47,350 bases of DNA from Alphaproteobacteria bacterium (GCA_024280475.1 JAJRQA010000268.1:1-47350), one strand, 5' to 3'; positions 7,493 through 16,966 are shown, counted from the first letter of the stretch. Numbers and translations: made by a program. The notes: generated from the sequence alone by a model not told the origin.

Positions 7493-10141
7493 ATGGGCGA
7501 TAGATTGGCTGGGTTGTTTCTGGCTTTGTGCGTTCTGGTGGCACCCTTTGATGCAAGCGCCGATAGCGCTTCGTTCAAGGCGTTGCAAAAACAATCCAAT
7601 ACGCTTTTTAAGGCCGGTAAATATCGCCAGTCACTATTGCTGGCACAAAAGCTGCTCCCTATGGCCAAAAAAGAATTTGGCGATCAGCATATGCAAACGG
7701 CCATGCAGCATTTTGGCATTGGCCTAATGCTCATCAAGCTGGACCGTGCATCTGAGGCTATTCCTCATTATCAAAAACACTTGGCTATCAAGGAAAAGCT
7801 GTATGGGGTAAAAGCCATCGGCTTGCAGTTCCCTCTCAATCATCTGGCCGGGCTTTACAAGCAATTGGGCAAACTGGATTTGGCGGAGAAACATTATGCT
7901 CGTGTGAAAACCATCCAGGAAGCGGTTGTCGGGCGCAACACCAATTTTACGGCGCGCGCTCACGGCAATCTTGCTTCAGTTAATTTGAAACGCGGCAGAT
8001 GGCACAAGGCGCTCACTGGGTATCGTCGAAGTGCGAGGCTTTATACCAGCGAAATAAAAAAGGGCGGGGCGTTACGTGTCGGGGAGATCGACGCGGTGCG
8101 CGAGCGCCAAATCCGCAAAAACAAGGATGTGTTCGCGGGATTGACCCGCGCTCTGTGGGAATTGAAAGCCCTCGACAAAAAACCAGGAGCAAGCGGTAAT
8201 GACCAGCGCACCTCAGAAGCTCTTGAGGCGGCACAATGGGCATGGCGCACCACTACTGGCAACGCACTTGGCAAAATGGCTGCCCGTTTGAGCACGGGGG
8301 ATAGTGCCCTGGCCAAAAAGATCAGGGCGCTGCAAGAGACCGGCGAGCAGATTAAAGGTCTCAATAAGCAAGATCTTGATATTTTGAGCGCCATTGGCAA
8401 AGCGCAGCGCGATAGCCCTGGCTGGGACAAATTGAACCGCACATTCTGGCGCACTCAAAATAAACTTGGCCCGCAAATTCGCGCCTTGGAGGCGCAGATC
8501 AACAAGCTGGGCGTAGCGCAACGCGCAGTGCAACGACAAATATCCAAAGCACAATCACTCGCACAAAAACGAAAGCTGCAAATCGCACAAGACTTGTTGA
8601 CCGGGCAGATCAAGCGGCAGCGCCAACAACGGGATATATTGCAGGGAAAACGCAACAAGGCCGCACAGCCGATTGACAAGATCACTGCGCGTATCGAGCG
8701 CCAATATGGTTTTGATAAAAAGCGTGGGATTATTCTCAAGCAGCGCAGCGCACTCATGAGTACGGCTGACAAGATGAACAAGGATATCATCAAGCGCTTT
8801 CCTGGATATGTAGAACTTGTTGATCCGCAGCCCCTAAAAATTGGTGAGATTAAAGGCCTGCTTGCCAAGGATGAAGCTTTGCTGGTCTATCTGGTGGGGG
8901 TGGAGCACTCTTTTGTTTTTGCCATCAACAAAACAAAATCCAGCTGGTCACAAATTGAACTCGGCGCTGGTGATCTCAACAAGATTGTCACCAATCTGCG
9001 AGCCGGGCTGGATCCCACCGGTTTGATACGGCCCACCAGAGGTTTTGCGCTAACGAGCCCTGATGGCAAAGAAGTACCAACTACAAAAGGGCAGGGGCTA
9101 CCCTTTGATTTGCAGGTGTCCCATGATCTTTATAAGAAGTTGATCGGCCCAGTTACGTCCATATTGGCGAGCGCCAAACATGTCATGGTGGTGCCCGCCG
9201 GAGCGCTGACCAGCCTGCCGTTTCAGGTGCTTGTGACAAAGAAACCAGCGCAGGCGCGGCCAGACTTCAAGGGCTATCGCAAGGCCAATTGGTTGATCCG
9301 CGATTATGCGCTAAGCGTGCTGCCCACAGTTTCCAGTCTGCGCGCCTTGCGCCGCTTTCCTCGCAAGGGCCGCGCCCCAAAGCCGTTTATTGGATATGGC
9401 GACCCGATCCTTGATGGTGCTGGGTCGGGGGACAAGCGATCAGCATCTGTGAACGGGTTTTTTGCAGATGGGTTGGCTGATATCAACGAGGTGCGCAAAT
9501 TATCGCCGCTCCCTGATACAGCCTTTGAACTCAACACCATTGCGGCGCGGCTTGGCGTTCCCAACTCGCAGGTCAAGCTGCGCGAGGAGGCAACTGAAAC
9601 GGCGGTTAAACAAGCGCCGCTTGCTGACTATCGGTTGATCCATTTTGCCACTCATGGCCTGCTGGCTGGAGATCTCAAAGGGCTTGCTGAACCTGCGCTG
9701 GTGCTGACACCTCCGGTCAAAGCCAGCGCATTTGATGATGGTCTGTTAACAGCCTCGGAAGCTGCGCAACTGAATTTACGTGCTGATTGGGTGATTATGT
9801 CCGCGTGTAATACGGCGTCTGGCGGCAAGCCGGGGGCGCAGGCTTTGTCGGGTCTGGCGCGCGCTTTTTTTTATGCGGGGGCTCGCGCCTTGCTGGTCTC
9901 TCATTGGCCGGTGTATTCAACCGCTGCCACAAAGCTGACGACAAGGGCTTTTGATGAATTGAAAAGCCAGCCAGCGCTAGGACGTGCACGCGCTCTTCGC
10001 CGTTCCATGCTGGCGCTTATCGATAATACCAACAGCCCGCAAAATGCGCACCCCTCTGTATGGGCGCCTTTTATTGTCGTGGGGGAAGGGGGAGGTAAAA
10101 ATGTCAGTATCGAGAGAAAAAAACGGCAAAACGAGCAATAA
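7493..10141 (+). CDS. Secreted TPR-CHAT protein (caspase-fold peptidase)
   Basis: This protein of about 882 residues starts with a signal peptide (cleavage near ASA-DSAS). Tetratricopeptide-like helices follow (about residues 25-200, with repeats such as AIPHYQKHLAIKEKLYG), then a long Lys/Gln-rich helical region (about 260-430). It ends in a CHAT domain (about 560-880). The caspase-like dyad is visible as His721 in FATHGLL and Cys772 in MSACNTASGG. CHAT proteases act in bacterial signalling and defence, though many secreted TPR-CHAT proteins have no known role. The ATG at 7493 has AGGAGAG in front; an in-frame start at 7433 lacks one and would spoil the signal peptide. It sits directly behind the RND permease. 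The physiological substrate is unknown. Confidence 0.88.
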   Translation: MGDRLAGLFLALCVLVAPFDASADSASFKALQKQSNTLFKAGKYRQSLLLAQKLLPMAKKEFGDQHMQTAMQHFGIGLMLIKLDRASEAIPHYQKHLAIKEKLYGVKAIGLQFPLNHLAGLYKQLGKLDLAEKHYARVKTIQEAVVGRNTNFTARAHGNLASVNLKRGRWHKALTGYRRSARLYTSEIKKGGALRVGEIDAVRERQIRKNKDVFAGLTRALWELKALDKKPGASGNDQRTSEALEAAQWAWRTTTGNALGKMAARLSTGDSALAKKIRALQETGEQIKGLNKQDLDILSAIGKAQRDSPGWDKLNRTFWRTQNKLGPQIRALEAQINKLGVAQRAVQRQISKAQSLAQKRKLQIAQDLLTGQIKRQRQQRDILQGKRNKAAQPIDKITARIERQYGFDKKRGIILKQRSALMSTADKMNKDIIKRFPGYVELVDPQPLKIGEIKGLLAKDEALLVYLVGVEHSFVFAINKTKSSWSQIELGAGDLNKIVTNLRAGLDPTGLIRPTRGFALTSPDGKEVPTTKGQGLPFDLQVSHDLYKKLIGPVTSILASAKHVMVVPAGALTSLPFQVLVTKKPAQARPDFKGYRKANWLIRDYALSVLPTVSSLRALRRFPRKGRAPKPFIGYGDPILDGAGSGDKRSASVNGFFADGLADINEVRKLSPLPDTAFELNTIAARLGVPNSQVKLREEATETAVKQAPLADYRLIHFATHGLLAGDLKGLAEPALVLTPPVKASAFDDGLLTASEAAQLNLRADWVIMSACNTASGGKPGAQALSGLARAFFYAGARALLVSHWPVYSTAATKLTTRAFDELKSQPALGRARALRRSMLALIDNTNSPQNAHPSVWAPFIVVGEGGGKNVSIERKKRQNEQ

Positions 10142-10254
10142 TTTTTTCAATGGACCATTTCAGGATTGACGGAGCTTGTCTTCAGTTAATAATATGCCCC
10201 CAAACTATTGGGGCAATACCTCAAAGATATATTTAAAGTCCAGGGGGGTATTTC

Positions 10255-10827
10255 ATGCGCAATCTATTTATTCTTGTGCTGGCAGGCTTGACGCTTGCAG
10301 CTTGTTCAAAAAAACCGATGGAAGTTGATCGCATTTCGCCGATTAAATCCAGCAGCGGATCCACTAACACAGATGTTTATGCCAAACGCCGCAAAGCGGG
10401 GGAAAATGTGCCCGAACTGGCCGGTGACCAGATTGTCCCAATACGGACCTATGCCGGCCAGGAAAATGGCTATAACACCGGAGATGAAATCGCTGGCGCA
10501 AAATGCACGATCAATGCCAGAGACTTTACAGCCAATATCGTGACCCCTGCCAAGGTCAGATTGCCGAATTACCGGATGCAATCGAGTACCATTTCTGTGC
10601 GCTGCAGCAAGGAAGGCTATAAAACCAGAACCGTCGATCACTCGGTTTATAACAAGACCAAGAATGATAGGTTGGGCATGGGGGCGCAGGCCGGATTGCT
10701 TGGTGTTCTGGCCGTGGTAGCAATCAATGCCGCATCGGATGATAAGACCCACGACTATAAATATCCGGTCCTTTCAGTGGTGCTGATACCCAATGCGAAA
10801 ACCGCTCGCAAGAGGAAAACGTATTAA
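10255..10827 (+). CDS. Predicted lipoprotein, function unknown
   Basis: The 190-residue product has a clear lipobox (signal MRNLFILVLAGLTLAAC, with Cys17 as the lipidation site). A soluble, mostly polar domain follows, with two cysteines at KCTINAR and RCSKEG that could form a disulphide. A short hydrophobic Ala/Gly-rich segment (GAQAGLLGVLAVVAINAAS) lies near residue 150. A strong GGGGGG-containing ribosome site precedes the ATG. It may be attached to the outer membrane. I do not recognise a named family; neighbours suggest an envelope role only. Confidence 0.75.
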   Translation: MRNLFILVLAGLTLAACSKKPMEVDRISPIKSSSGSTNTDVYAKRRKAGENVPELAGDQIVPIRTYAGQENGYNTGDEIAGAKCTINARDFTANIVTPAKVRLPNYRMQSSTISVRCSKEGYKTRTVDHSVYNKTKNDRLGMGAQAGLLGVLAVVAINAASDDKTHDYKYPVLSVVLIPNAKTARKRKTY

Positions 10828-10955
10828 AGAGCGGGGCTGCTCGCCAATCCCAGCCATTGCAGTGGAAAGCGCTGTGATGGCCTTGAGAGTGCTTGCCCCA
10901 TTGTGATATTGTTGACGCCATTGTCTGTCGGTTTTCACGATTGCAAGGTGCCTGA

Positions 10956-11447
10956 ATGTATTTGATTGAAATGGCCGCGTTTGTATTGGCCATCATACTG
11001 CTTCATTCTCTGCTGGGAAAACTTGGCGTTTTTCGCGCTTTTTTTGAACCCGCAGTTCATGCCATTGCTCTGCGCGAATTGACTGCTATCAACAAGCGCG
11101 CCGATCTGGTTGCAAGCTTTGGTCACCATGATGGTAGCTATAAATTTAAAACCACCCTGTCAAAGATTCTTGCGGCGCGACCATGGTGGCGTTGGATTGT
11201 TGGCAATATCGTTCTTGAAGCTGGGTTGATCTATGCCTTGCTGAGCATTGTGTTTGGTAATATTGCGCCCAATATTGCGCTGGTATCATTTGCAGCAGTT
11301 TACTATGCCGTGTCACATTTTTTGCTGGTGCGTGGTTTTAAAGCCGTTCGTCACGAGGTTGAAGAAGAAATTACTTTTGGCGAGCAGGCGCGAAGGGCGC
11401 GACTTGATAAGCTGGCGCAAGAACGCGTTGAGCGTGAAGAACGTTAA
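10956..11447 (+). CDS. Small integral membrane protein, unknown
   Basis: The 163-residue product has an N-terminal membrane helix (IEMAAFVLAIILLHSLLG) and two further hydrophobic segments (WIVGNIVLEAGLIYALLSIVFG and IALVSFAAVYYAVSHFLLV). It ends in a highly charged tail rich in Arg/Glu. AAGGTG sits upstream of the ATG at 10956. No family was recognised and it appears to be a single-gene unit. Confidence 0.65.
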   Translation: MYLIEMAAFVLAIILLHSLLGKLGVFRAFFEPAVHAIALRELTAINKRADLVASFGHHDGSYKFKTTLSKILAARPWWRWIVGNIVLEAGLIYALLSIVFGNIAPNIALVSFAAVYYAVSHFLLVRGFKAVRHEVEEEITFGEQARRARLDKLAQERVEREER

Positions 11448-11569
11448 ACCAATTCTCTTTGATTGCCCTGCCTCATTATATTTGGCTAGCGAGCGATGGG
11501 CTGATCATCTTTCCATTTGAGCATGGATGATCTGGTGCGATCCAACTGAATTAAAATCGTGTGATGAGA

Positions 11570-11752
11570 TTATTTTTTAAAGGTATTGGAAAAATTTCTG
11601 AGCGATGTTTTTAGTTTCGTGTCGCTGGCTGCAACCTCTGCATTGGCATGCTCCAGTAGACGGAGTAACTGATCAAGCTCTTGAATGGATTGGTTCAATT
11701 CATTTTCAAGAGAATGTACTGTTTTCGCTTTTTTTTGATTTTCCCTGCCCAA
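11570..11752 (-). CDS. Possible small coiled-coil protein
   Basis: A 60-residue reading frame starts at a TTG with AAGGGAAA about 9 bases upstream. It encodes a Leu/Gln/Glu-rich sequence with heptad-like spacing (SLENELNQSIQELDQLLRLL). It lies just downstream of the luxR-type gene on the same strand. There is no homology to cite; the amphipathic pattern and ribosome site are the only support. Confidence 0.35.
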   Translation of the reverse strand: MGRENQKKAKTVHSLENELNQSIQELDQLLRLLEHANAEVAASDTKLKTSLRNFSNTFKK

Positions 11753-11863
11753 GCCGGTTTCCCTTGAAAATGTTTTGGTGATGAAAACTGATTATGAAGT
11801 GTCACAGAAGGAAACGCACAATTGACAAACTACAAGAATGAGAAAAAGATTAGCTTGAGTGCA

Positions 11864-11898
11864 TGTCAGCTGTCTGCTGGCAATAATGACAGTTGACA
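11864..11898. repeat. Inverted repeat downstream of the luxR-type gene
   Basis: TGTCAGCTGTC and GACAGTTGACA form an imperfect dyad (10 of 11 pairs) around a 13-base spacer. It lies about 46 bases past the stop codon of the luxR-type gene. It may be a transcript end structure or a protein-binding dyad; neither is shown by the sequence alone. Confidence 0.5.
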
Positions 11899-11943
11899 CC
11901 TAGGGCTATAAATGCTTGCCCCCCTTAATCGCAGTTAAATATT

Positions 11944-12681
11944 TTATGAGATATTGATCAATCGAAGCGCCACGGCTTTTGCAACGGCTTGAACTTTGGT
12001 CGCACATCGAAGTTTGCGGCGGGCCTGGTCAAGGTGAAAGCGAACGGTTCGCTCGCTTAACGAAATAATCGCGGACGTCTCCCAGACCGATTTTCCTGAC
12101 GCAGCCCATTTAAGGCTTTCGAGTTCATTTTCGCTGAGGCTAAATTGATTGCTTTCTTTAGTGGCCTGGATATTTCTGGTGACGGATTGGTGAAGATAAT
12201 GCGAGATGATTTGTAACTCGCGCATAAGATCGTGTTTTCGTGCCGCCCAATCTTGATCGCTTTCATCCACATTGACATTCAAGATGGCGAGTTCCCCCAA
12301 AAAATTGACGATGGGGATCGTAAGCCCTTGGCGGCCAAACCCAAAATCAATGGATTCTTCGAAAATCTGTTGCACATCCCTAGTGTCTTTTGGCAGATCT
12401 TTCCAATCAAATGGTTGATGGTCAGAGAGGCCGCGAGAGACAACTGGATCAATCGACAAATAGTCACTTTCGAAATAGTGCTGCAGCCATTCTAAAGGAT
12501 AGGTTCCCTTGATCGAGCAGTTTTGCGCCGTTACAGGTGGACCCTCTATCCGCGTATAGAGGATGTGGCGAAGCCCATACAGCTTTCTGGTTTCGGCAAG
12601 TATCTGGCTTGGAAGAAATGGGGTGTCAAGGTTTTGCACCTTGTCAAAGAGGTCATAGAATGTATTCGAATTCACTTGCAA
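11944..12681 (-). CDS. LuxR-type quorum-sensing regulator (LuxR solo)
   Basis: The 245-residue protein has an N-terminal autoinducer-binding domain and a C-terminal GerE/LuxR helix-turn-helix (about 180-242, SERTVRFHLDQARRKL). The acyl-homoserine-lactone pocket residues known from TraR are all in register: Trp65, Tyr69, Asp78, Pro79 and Trp93 keep the TraR spacing of 4, 9, 1 and 14. This argues for binding a true acyl-homoserine lactone. No luxI-type synthase is in the window, so it is a solo or works with a distant synthase. Cytoplasmic transcription factor; targets unknown. Confidence 0.9.
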   Translation of the reverse strand: MQVNSNTFYDLFDKVQNLDTPFLPSQILAETRKLYGLRHILYTRIEGPPVTAQNCSIKGTYPLEWLQHYFESDYLSIDPVVSRGLSDHQPFDWKDLPKDTRDVQQIFEESIDFGFGRQGLTIPIVNFLGELAILNVNVDESDQDWAARKHDLMRELQIISHYLHQSVTRNIQATKESNQFSLSENELESLKWAASGKSVWETSAIISLSERTVRFHLDQARRKLRCATKVQAVAKAVALRLINIS

Positions 12682-13017
12682 TCGACTTCCCCTCTACTTT
12701 TGATGTTAAAATATTTGTTTTGGAGCTTGCGATTATTATACGAAAATTGCATTTGAGGAAAATGCGCAACTATACTTAGTTGTGTATAATTTAGAATGAT
12801 TATAAGAAATTTTAGGCTATGGCTTTTTCAACTTCATGAATTTTATAAACATTTATCGTTCTCTAGCTTTCGATCAAATTTACGTGTTCAAGCCAAATTG
12901 GAAAACGTGCTGCCCAAGGCAGATATTTACTAGAAAAGAAAGGTTGGGCGCAGGGGTGTGAGCCGCAGGGCTCCTTGTTGGGATCGGGCTAAACGAGATT
13001 TTTAGGTAATAGGGGAG
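12682..13017. other. AT-rich gap upstream of the luxR-type gene
   Basis: No convincing gene is seen in these 336 bases. A short dyad (AACTA-TACT-TAGTT, 12768-12781) about 90 bases upstream of the regulator start could be an operator. The right half lies past the end of the dehydrogenase-like gene. Confidence 0.4.
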
Positions 13018-14214
13018 CTAGCCACCATAGCGTACCAGCCAGAGCGCACCGCTATAATCGTCTGAGATGATCAGGCTGCCATCCTGGCGCTCAAAAATAT
13101 CAACCGGGCGACCTATGACTTTTTTACCCTGCAAAAAACCAGTCAGGAACATTTTGCGGCTGATGGTGCCATCCTTGTTGAAGTGCAGCGAGACAATACG
13201 ATAGCCATTTTTGGTCGAGCGGTTCCAGCTGCCATGCTGGGCCACCAGCGCGGTATTTTGCATCTGGGGCGATATTTGATGTTGCAAAAAGCGGATCGAC
13301 AACGGGGCAATATGAGCTTCGAAATTAAAGGCCGGTTTTTGCGCGGCACCGTGAACGTCCGGGCTATAAGAAATGCCGAGTTCGGGGTCTTCTATATTGT
13401 TTCCGTGACGGAAGGGCCAGCCATAAAACTTACCTTCACGAATGTGATTTAGTTCGTCTGGAGGGAAATCGTCCCCGAGCCAGTCGCGTCCATTGTCAAC
13501 GCCATAGAGCTTGTTTGTTTTCGGTTGCCAGTCAAAGCCAACCGTGTTGCGAAGGCCACTTGCAAAAACTTCTGGTTTGGAGCCTGCATCAGGGCGAAAG
13601 CGCAAAATGGCGGCGCGCCACGGGTGCCGTTCTTCGCAAACATTGCAGCTTGAGCCAATTGTCACATAGAACCATCCATCCGGGCCTTTTTTAAGGGTAC
13701 GGGTTGAGTGACCGCCATTGTCGGGCATGCCTGCCAACACGGTTTCCTTTTTGCCGGTAACAGCTCTTTTTTTCGGGTCAAAGCGAATGCGAAACACCTG
13801 ATGTTCTTCGGCGATATAGAGCCAGCCCTCATCCAGCAATACGCCGTGAGGTTGATTGAGGCCGCTCATCAAGGTGGCGACCTTGCCTTTCGGGGAAACG
13901 AGATAAACCTTTGAGCCGCGCGATGAAACAATCAGATCATCCGCGCTGGTTTGGATGATGAGCCTTGGCGCCTTCATGCCCTTGGCAAAAAGAGAGATGT
14001 CATATCCCTTGGGCAATTGCGCTTTTATGATCATCTGTTTTTGCAGTTTGGTGCCAGAGGCTGCAAAGGCTCTTGGCAGGGCGATATTGACCGGTATGGT
14101 CCAATAAGAGAGTGCCAAAAATCCAGCGAGTACGGCCCCTGACCCCAGCAACCATTTTTGTTTGTGTGTCCAAAGTGTCTTTAAAGCGCTGGTGTTTCGT
14201 CGATCGGAGCCCAT
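13018..14214 (-). CDS. Membrane-anchored sugar (sorbosone/glucose) dehydrogenase-like propeller
   Basis: The 398-residue product has one N-terminal membrane helix (about residues 18-40) followed by a six-bladed beta-propeller of the soluble glucose/L-sorbosone dehydrogenase (PQQ-dependent) type. Characteristic segments are LNQPHGVLLDEGWLYIAEE, GTRTLKKGPDG-like blades, SGLRNTVGFDWQP, WLGDDFPPDELNHI and AQHGSWNRS. The domain faces the periplasm. Two cysteines in SSCNVCEERHPW are typical of the sorbosone dehydrogenase subgroup. PQQ binding and sugar oxidation are inferred from the family; the substrate is unknown. It is divergent from the TIGR00266 gene with about 113 bases between starts. Confidence 0.8.
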   Translation of the reverse strand: MGSDRRNTSALKTLWTHKQKWLLGSGAVLAGFLALSYWTIPVNIALPRAFAASGTKLQKQMIIKAQLPKGYDISLFAKGMKAPRLIIQTSADDLIVSSRGSKVYLVSPKGKVATLMSGLNQPHGVLLDEGWLYIAEEHQVFRIRFDPKKRAVTGKKETVLAGMPDNGGHSTRTLKKGPDGWFYVTIGSSCNVCEERHPWRAAILRFRPDAGSKPEVFASGLRNTVGFDWQPKTNKLYGVDNGRDWLGDDFPPDELNHIREGKFYGWPFRHGNNIEDPELGISYSPDVHGAAQKPAFNFEAHIAPLSIRFLQHQISPQMQNTALVAQHGSWNRSTKNGYRIVSLHFNKDGTISRKMFLTGFLQGKKVIGRPVDIFERQDGSLIISDDYSGALWLVRYGG

Positions 14215-14327
14215 GAGTGAATGATCCTTGATCTTGTTATGTGAACAGCCTATCTGTCATTTTGAGTTCATTGACACAATTATCAAGTCTGATTCCCTTT
14301 TTATCGGGGGACAAAAAAGGGAAGTTC

Positions 14328-15176
14328 ATGGATATCTGGGGATCAGTACCAAAAATACCAACGGCTCATCACGAGCGCACCGGCGACGATGACGATATTG
14401 ATTTCGAGATCAAGGGCGCTGAGATGCAATTTGTTGAGGTGGAGTTGGACCCCGGCGAAAGCGCCATCGCAGAAGCTGGCTCCTTGATGTTCAAGCACCC
14501 TGATATTCATATGGATACGGTGTTTGGTGATGGCTCAAAGCAACACGAAGAATCGGGATTTCTTGGCAAGATTGCCGGAGCCGGCAAGCGTATTTTGACC
14601 GGTGAAAGCCTGTTCATGACCTTGTTCACCCATCAAGGTGTGGGCAAAGCCCGGGTAGCCTTTGCGGCCCCCTATCCAGGCCATATCCTGCCTATCAAGC
14701 TCGATAATATGGGTGGCGGACTGATCTGCCAGAAAGACAGTTTTCTATGCGCGGCGCGCGGCGTTCAAGTGGGTATTCATTTCCAGAAAAAAGTCATGAC
14801 CGGCCTGTTTGGCGGCGAAGGCTTTATCATGCAAAAACTTGAGGGCGATGGCTGGGTGTTCGTGCATGCGGGGGGGACAGTCGTCGAGAGAGACCTGAAA
14901 GAGGGGGAAGTGTTGCATGTGGACACGGGTTGTCTGGCGGCCATGATGCCCTCTGTGGATTTTGATCTGGAGCGTGCTGGATCCGTCAAATCGATGATTT
15001 TTGGTGGTGAAGGGGTGTTTTTCGCCAAGCTCACGGGGCCTGGTAAAGTCTGGCTGCAATCCTTGCCGTTCTCACGGCTCGCGGGCCGTATGGTCGCCGC
15101 GACCGGACTTGGGGGCGGTCACAAGGGCGAGGGGTCGCTTCTGGGTGGTATAGGCGATATGCTCGATGGCGATTAA
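14328..15176 (+). CDS. TIGR00266/AIM24-family protein
   Basis: This protein of about 282 residues belongs to the AIM24/TIGR00266 family of beta-rich proteins. The typical opening is MQFVEVELDPGESAIAEAGSL, near residue 36 from the chosen start. Later family-like segments are GKARVAFAAPYPGHILPI and VHAGGTVVERDLKEGE. The bacterial members have no proven function. The frame is open from 14241, but the ATG at 14328, preceded by AAAGGGA, avoids a hydrophobic non-family extension. The C-terminal Gly-rich end (GGGHKGEGSLLGG) is typical. Confidence 0.82.
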   Translation: MDIWGSVPKIPTAHHERTGDDDDIDFEIKGAEMQFVEVELDPGESAIAEAGSLMFKHPDIHMDTVFGDGSKQHEESGFLGKIAGAGKRILTGESLFMTLFTHQGVGKARVAFAAPYPGHILPIKLDNMGGGLICQKDSFLCAARGVQVGIHFQKKVMTGLFGGEGFIMQKLEGDGWVFVHAGGTVVERDLKEGEVLHVDTGCLAAMMPSVDFDLERAGSVKSMIFGGEGVFFAKLTGPGKVWLQSLPFSRLAGRMVAATGLGGGHKGEGSLLGGIGDMLDGD

Positions 15177-15523
15177 CTTTCAACCAGCGCCCCTTTTTTC
15201 TGCATCTTGAAGTTAGGCCTGATAACTCCCAGATTTCTTATTGGTGTTGGCTTTTTTAATATCGATCACTGGTGGTGGCCTGCTTTTGTCTAAATCGCTG
15301 CTGCCGGTGACCGTAATTGGCTTTTCAGCCTGGGGACAAAACAAGCGCTCCAGTTTGAAAAAGTCAGACATCTGTATTATTGAGTTTAACTGGTATTTCA
15401 TCTTGGTGACTTGGCGCGGAATGATTTGACCATTGCGTGCGATTTCTTTTCAATGTTGATCATTGAAAAGGTGAGTTCTGGATTTGATAACAAACAACAA
15501 AAATTTGGGGTTGGCTGGAATAT
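15177..15523. other. Gap with no confident gene
   Basis: These 347 bases hold short frames on both strands. The best is a polar 52-62-residue frame on the minus strand (15213-15401) ending in an Asn/Lys-rich tail, but it has no good ribosome site. No RNA gene or repeat was recognised. Confidence 0.4.
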
Positions 15524-16534
15524 ATGACCTATCTGCTTTTATGTGTTGGAATCGCCTTGCTTCTCATATGCGGGGATGCGCTGGTGCGTGGCGCTGTGGC
15601 TCTTTCGGTGAAGCTGGGTATTCCCACTTTGGTCATCGGCCTGACAATCGTTGCTTTTGGCACCTCTGCCCCTGAACTGGTTGTTTCCCTGCGCGCGGTT
15701 CTGGCTGATGCGCCGGGCATGGCGATTGGCAATGTGGTGGGTTCAAATATCGCCAACATATTACTCGTGCTTGGTTTGCCAGCAATGATTGTCGCAACCG
15801 ATACGCAGCAGGATTTTATCATTCGCAATACGCTTTATGTGATTGCTGCCACACTTATTTTCATTGCGCTTTGTTTTGTTGGACCGCTGTCGTTCTATCA
15901 CGGTGCGCTTTTGTTTGTTTTGTTGATTGGCTTTTTGCTGGAACAGGCGCGCCGCGCAGAGCAGCATAAAGATGCCGCCACCGTGCTTGGCACTGAAGCA
16001 ATGGAAATGATCGATGGTGATGCGGCCACGCCCAAAAGCGACTGGATGATCTACGGATTGTTGCTGGGAGGTCTGATTGGCTTACCCATAGCAGCTAGCA
16101 TTACGGTTGATGCAGCCACCGAGATTGCCCGCCGTTTCCATGTTTCTGATGAAGTTATTGGATTGACGCTGGTGGCGCTTGGTACCTCTTTGCCTGAACT
16201 GGCGACGACTTTGACAGCTGCCATTCGCGGGCAGGCGGCATTGGCCATAGGAAATGTACTGGGGTCCAATCTGTTCAATCTGCTGGCCGTCATGGGCGTC
16301 ACGGCGATGGTTGCCCCGGTGCCGGTGCCAGACATATTCTTGAAGATTGATCTGTGGGTCATGCTGGCTGCCAGTATGCTATTACTGCCATTTGTTCTTA
16401 AAGGCCGCCAGATCAGTCGCCTTCCCGGGGGGGCTTTTCTCGCCGCTTATCTTGCATATATGTATTTCCTCTATTCTCCCCATTCCAATGTCGCGGCAAA
16501 TGTCATGGAAGCGACTGGCACTTTGACGAAATAG
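15524..16534 (+). CDS. CaCA-family sodium/calcium antiporter (YrbG-like)
   Basis: The 336-residue membrane protein shows two homologous halves, each with the alpha-repeat signature of cation/Ca exchangers. The first is GLTIVAFGTSAPELVVSL then GNVVGSNIANILLVLG; the second is GLTLVALGTSLPELATTL then GNVLGSNLFNLLAVMG. The Glu of each PEL motif binds the cation. The two halves are joined by a cytoplasmic loop rich in charged residues. It likely exchanges Na+ or H+ for Ca2+. Confidence 0.93.
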   Translation: MTYLLLCVGIALLLICGDALVRGAVALSVKLGIPTLVIGLTIVAFGTSAPELVVSLRAVLADAPGMAIGNVVGSNIANILLVLGLPAMIVATDTQQDFIIRNTLYVIAATLIFIALCFVGPLSFYHGALLFVLLIGFLLEQARRAEQHKDAATVLGTEAMEMIDGDAATPKSDWMIYGLLLGGLIGLPIAASITVDAATEIARRFHVSDEVIGLTLVALGTSLPELATTLTAAIRGQAALAIGNVLGSNLFNLLAVMGVTAMVAPVPVPDIFLKIDLWVMLAASMLLLPFVLKGRQISRLPGGAFLAAYLAYMYFLYSPHSNVAANVMEATGTLTK

Positions 16535-16668
16535 TAGCAAGGGTGTTCTTTCGGGGAAAAAAGTACTGCGATGGACGACTTTCTTGGAAATGTTAAGGCT
16601 GCCTAGCTTAACTTGTAAATAACAGTTGGGGGCCTTGCAATCCGGGCCCTTGGTAGACTATATAGCGG

Positions 16669-16769
16669 GCAGGGAGGTTGGCGTTGGACGTATTCCTCGC
16701 CAACCGGGTCAGGTCCGGAAGGAAGCAGCCCTAACGAGATCCTATACGGGTCAGTGTCCAGCCTCCTGC
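16669..16769 (+). ncRNA. ffs: Signal recognition particle RNA, small bacterial (4.5S)
   Basis: The core GGTCAGGTCCGGAAGGAAGC at 16707-16726 is the conserved Ffh-binding helix 8 with its GGAA tetraloop and internal loops. Flanking arms GCAGGGAGG (16669-16677) and CCTCCTGC (16762-16769) close the long hairpin. The length of about 100 bases fits the small bacterial type. Its protein partner Ffh is encoded in the same window at 34153-35667 on the other strand. Confidence 0.95.
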
Positions 16770-16776
16770 ATTTATA

Positions 16777-16920
16777 TGTCTCACGGTTATCCCAGCTAGC
16801 GCTGGACCTCCGACAGGCGCGCAAAGCGCGGCGGGCAGTCGTCCTTGCCGATGGGTACATCGGAATTTTTTTCTGTCTCACGGTTATTTACTCGTTGCGC
16901 GGTTTTGGATGGGGCGCTCA
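16777..16920 (+). repeat. Two copies of a dispersed intergenic repeat
   Basis: The 14-mer TGTCTCACGGTTAT occurs exactly at 16777-16790 and 16874-16887. Each is followed by a related segment (GCGCTGGACCTCCGA and GCGCGGTTTTGGATGGGGCG). The same pattern recurs at 35690, weakly at 35861, and in reverse orientation at 45088 and 45180. It begins 8 bases after the SRP RNA. Confidence 0.6.
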
Positions 16921-16966
16921 TACTCATATTGAAATGATTGAGGATTCCCATTTATTGGAGATCAAA

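Noticed and set aside
16754-16966. In-frame upstream extension of the LysE-type gene
   Set aside because: It overlaps the SRP RNA end and two repeat copies and does not look like a LysE N-terminus; the ATG at 16967 has a ribosome site.
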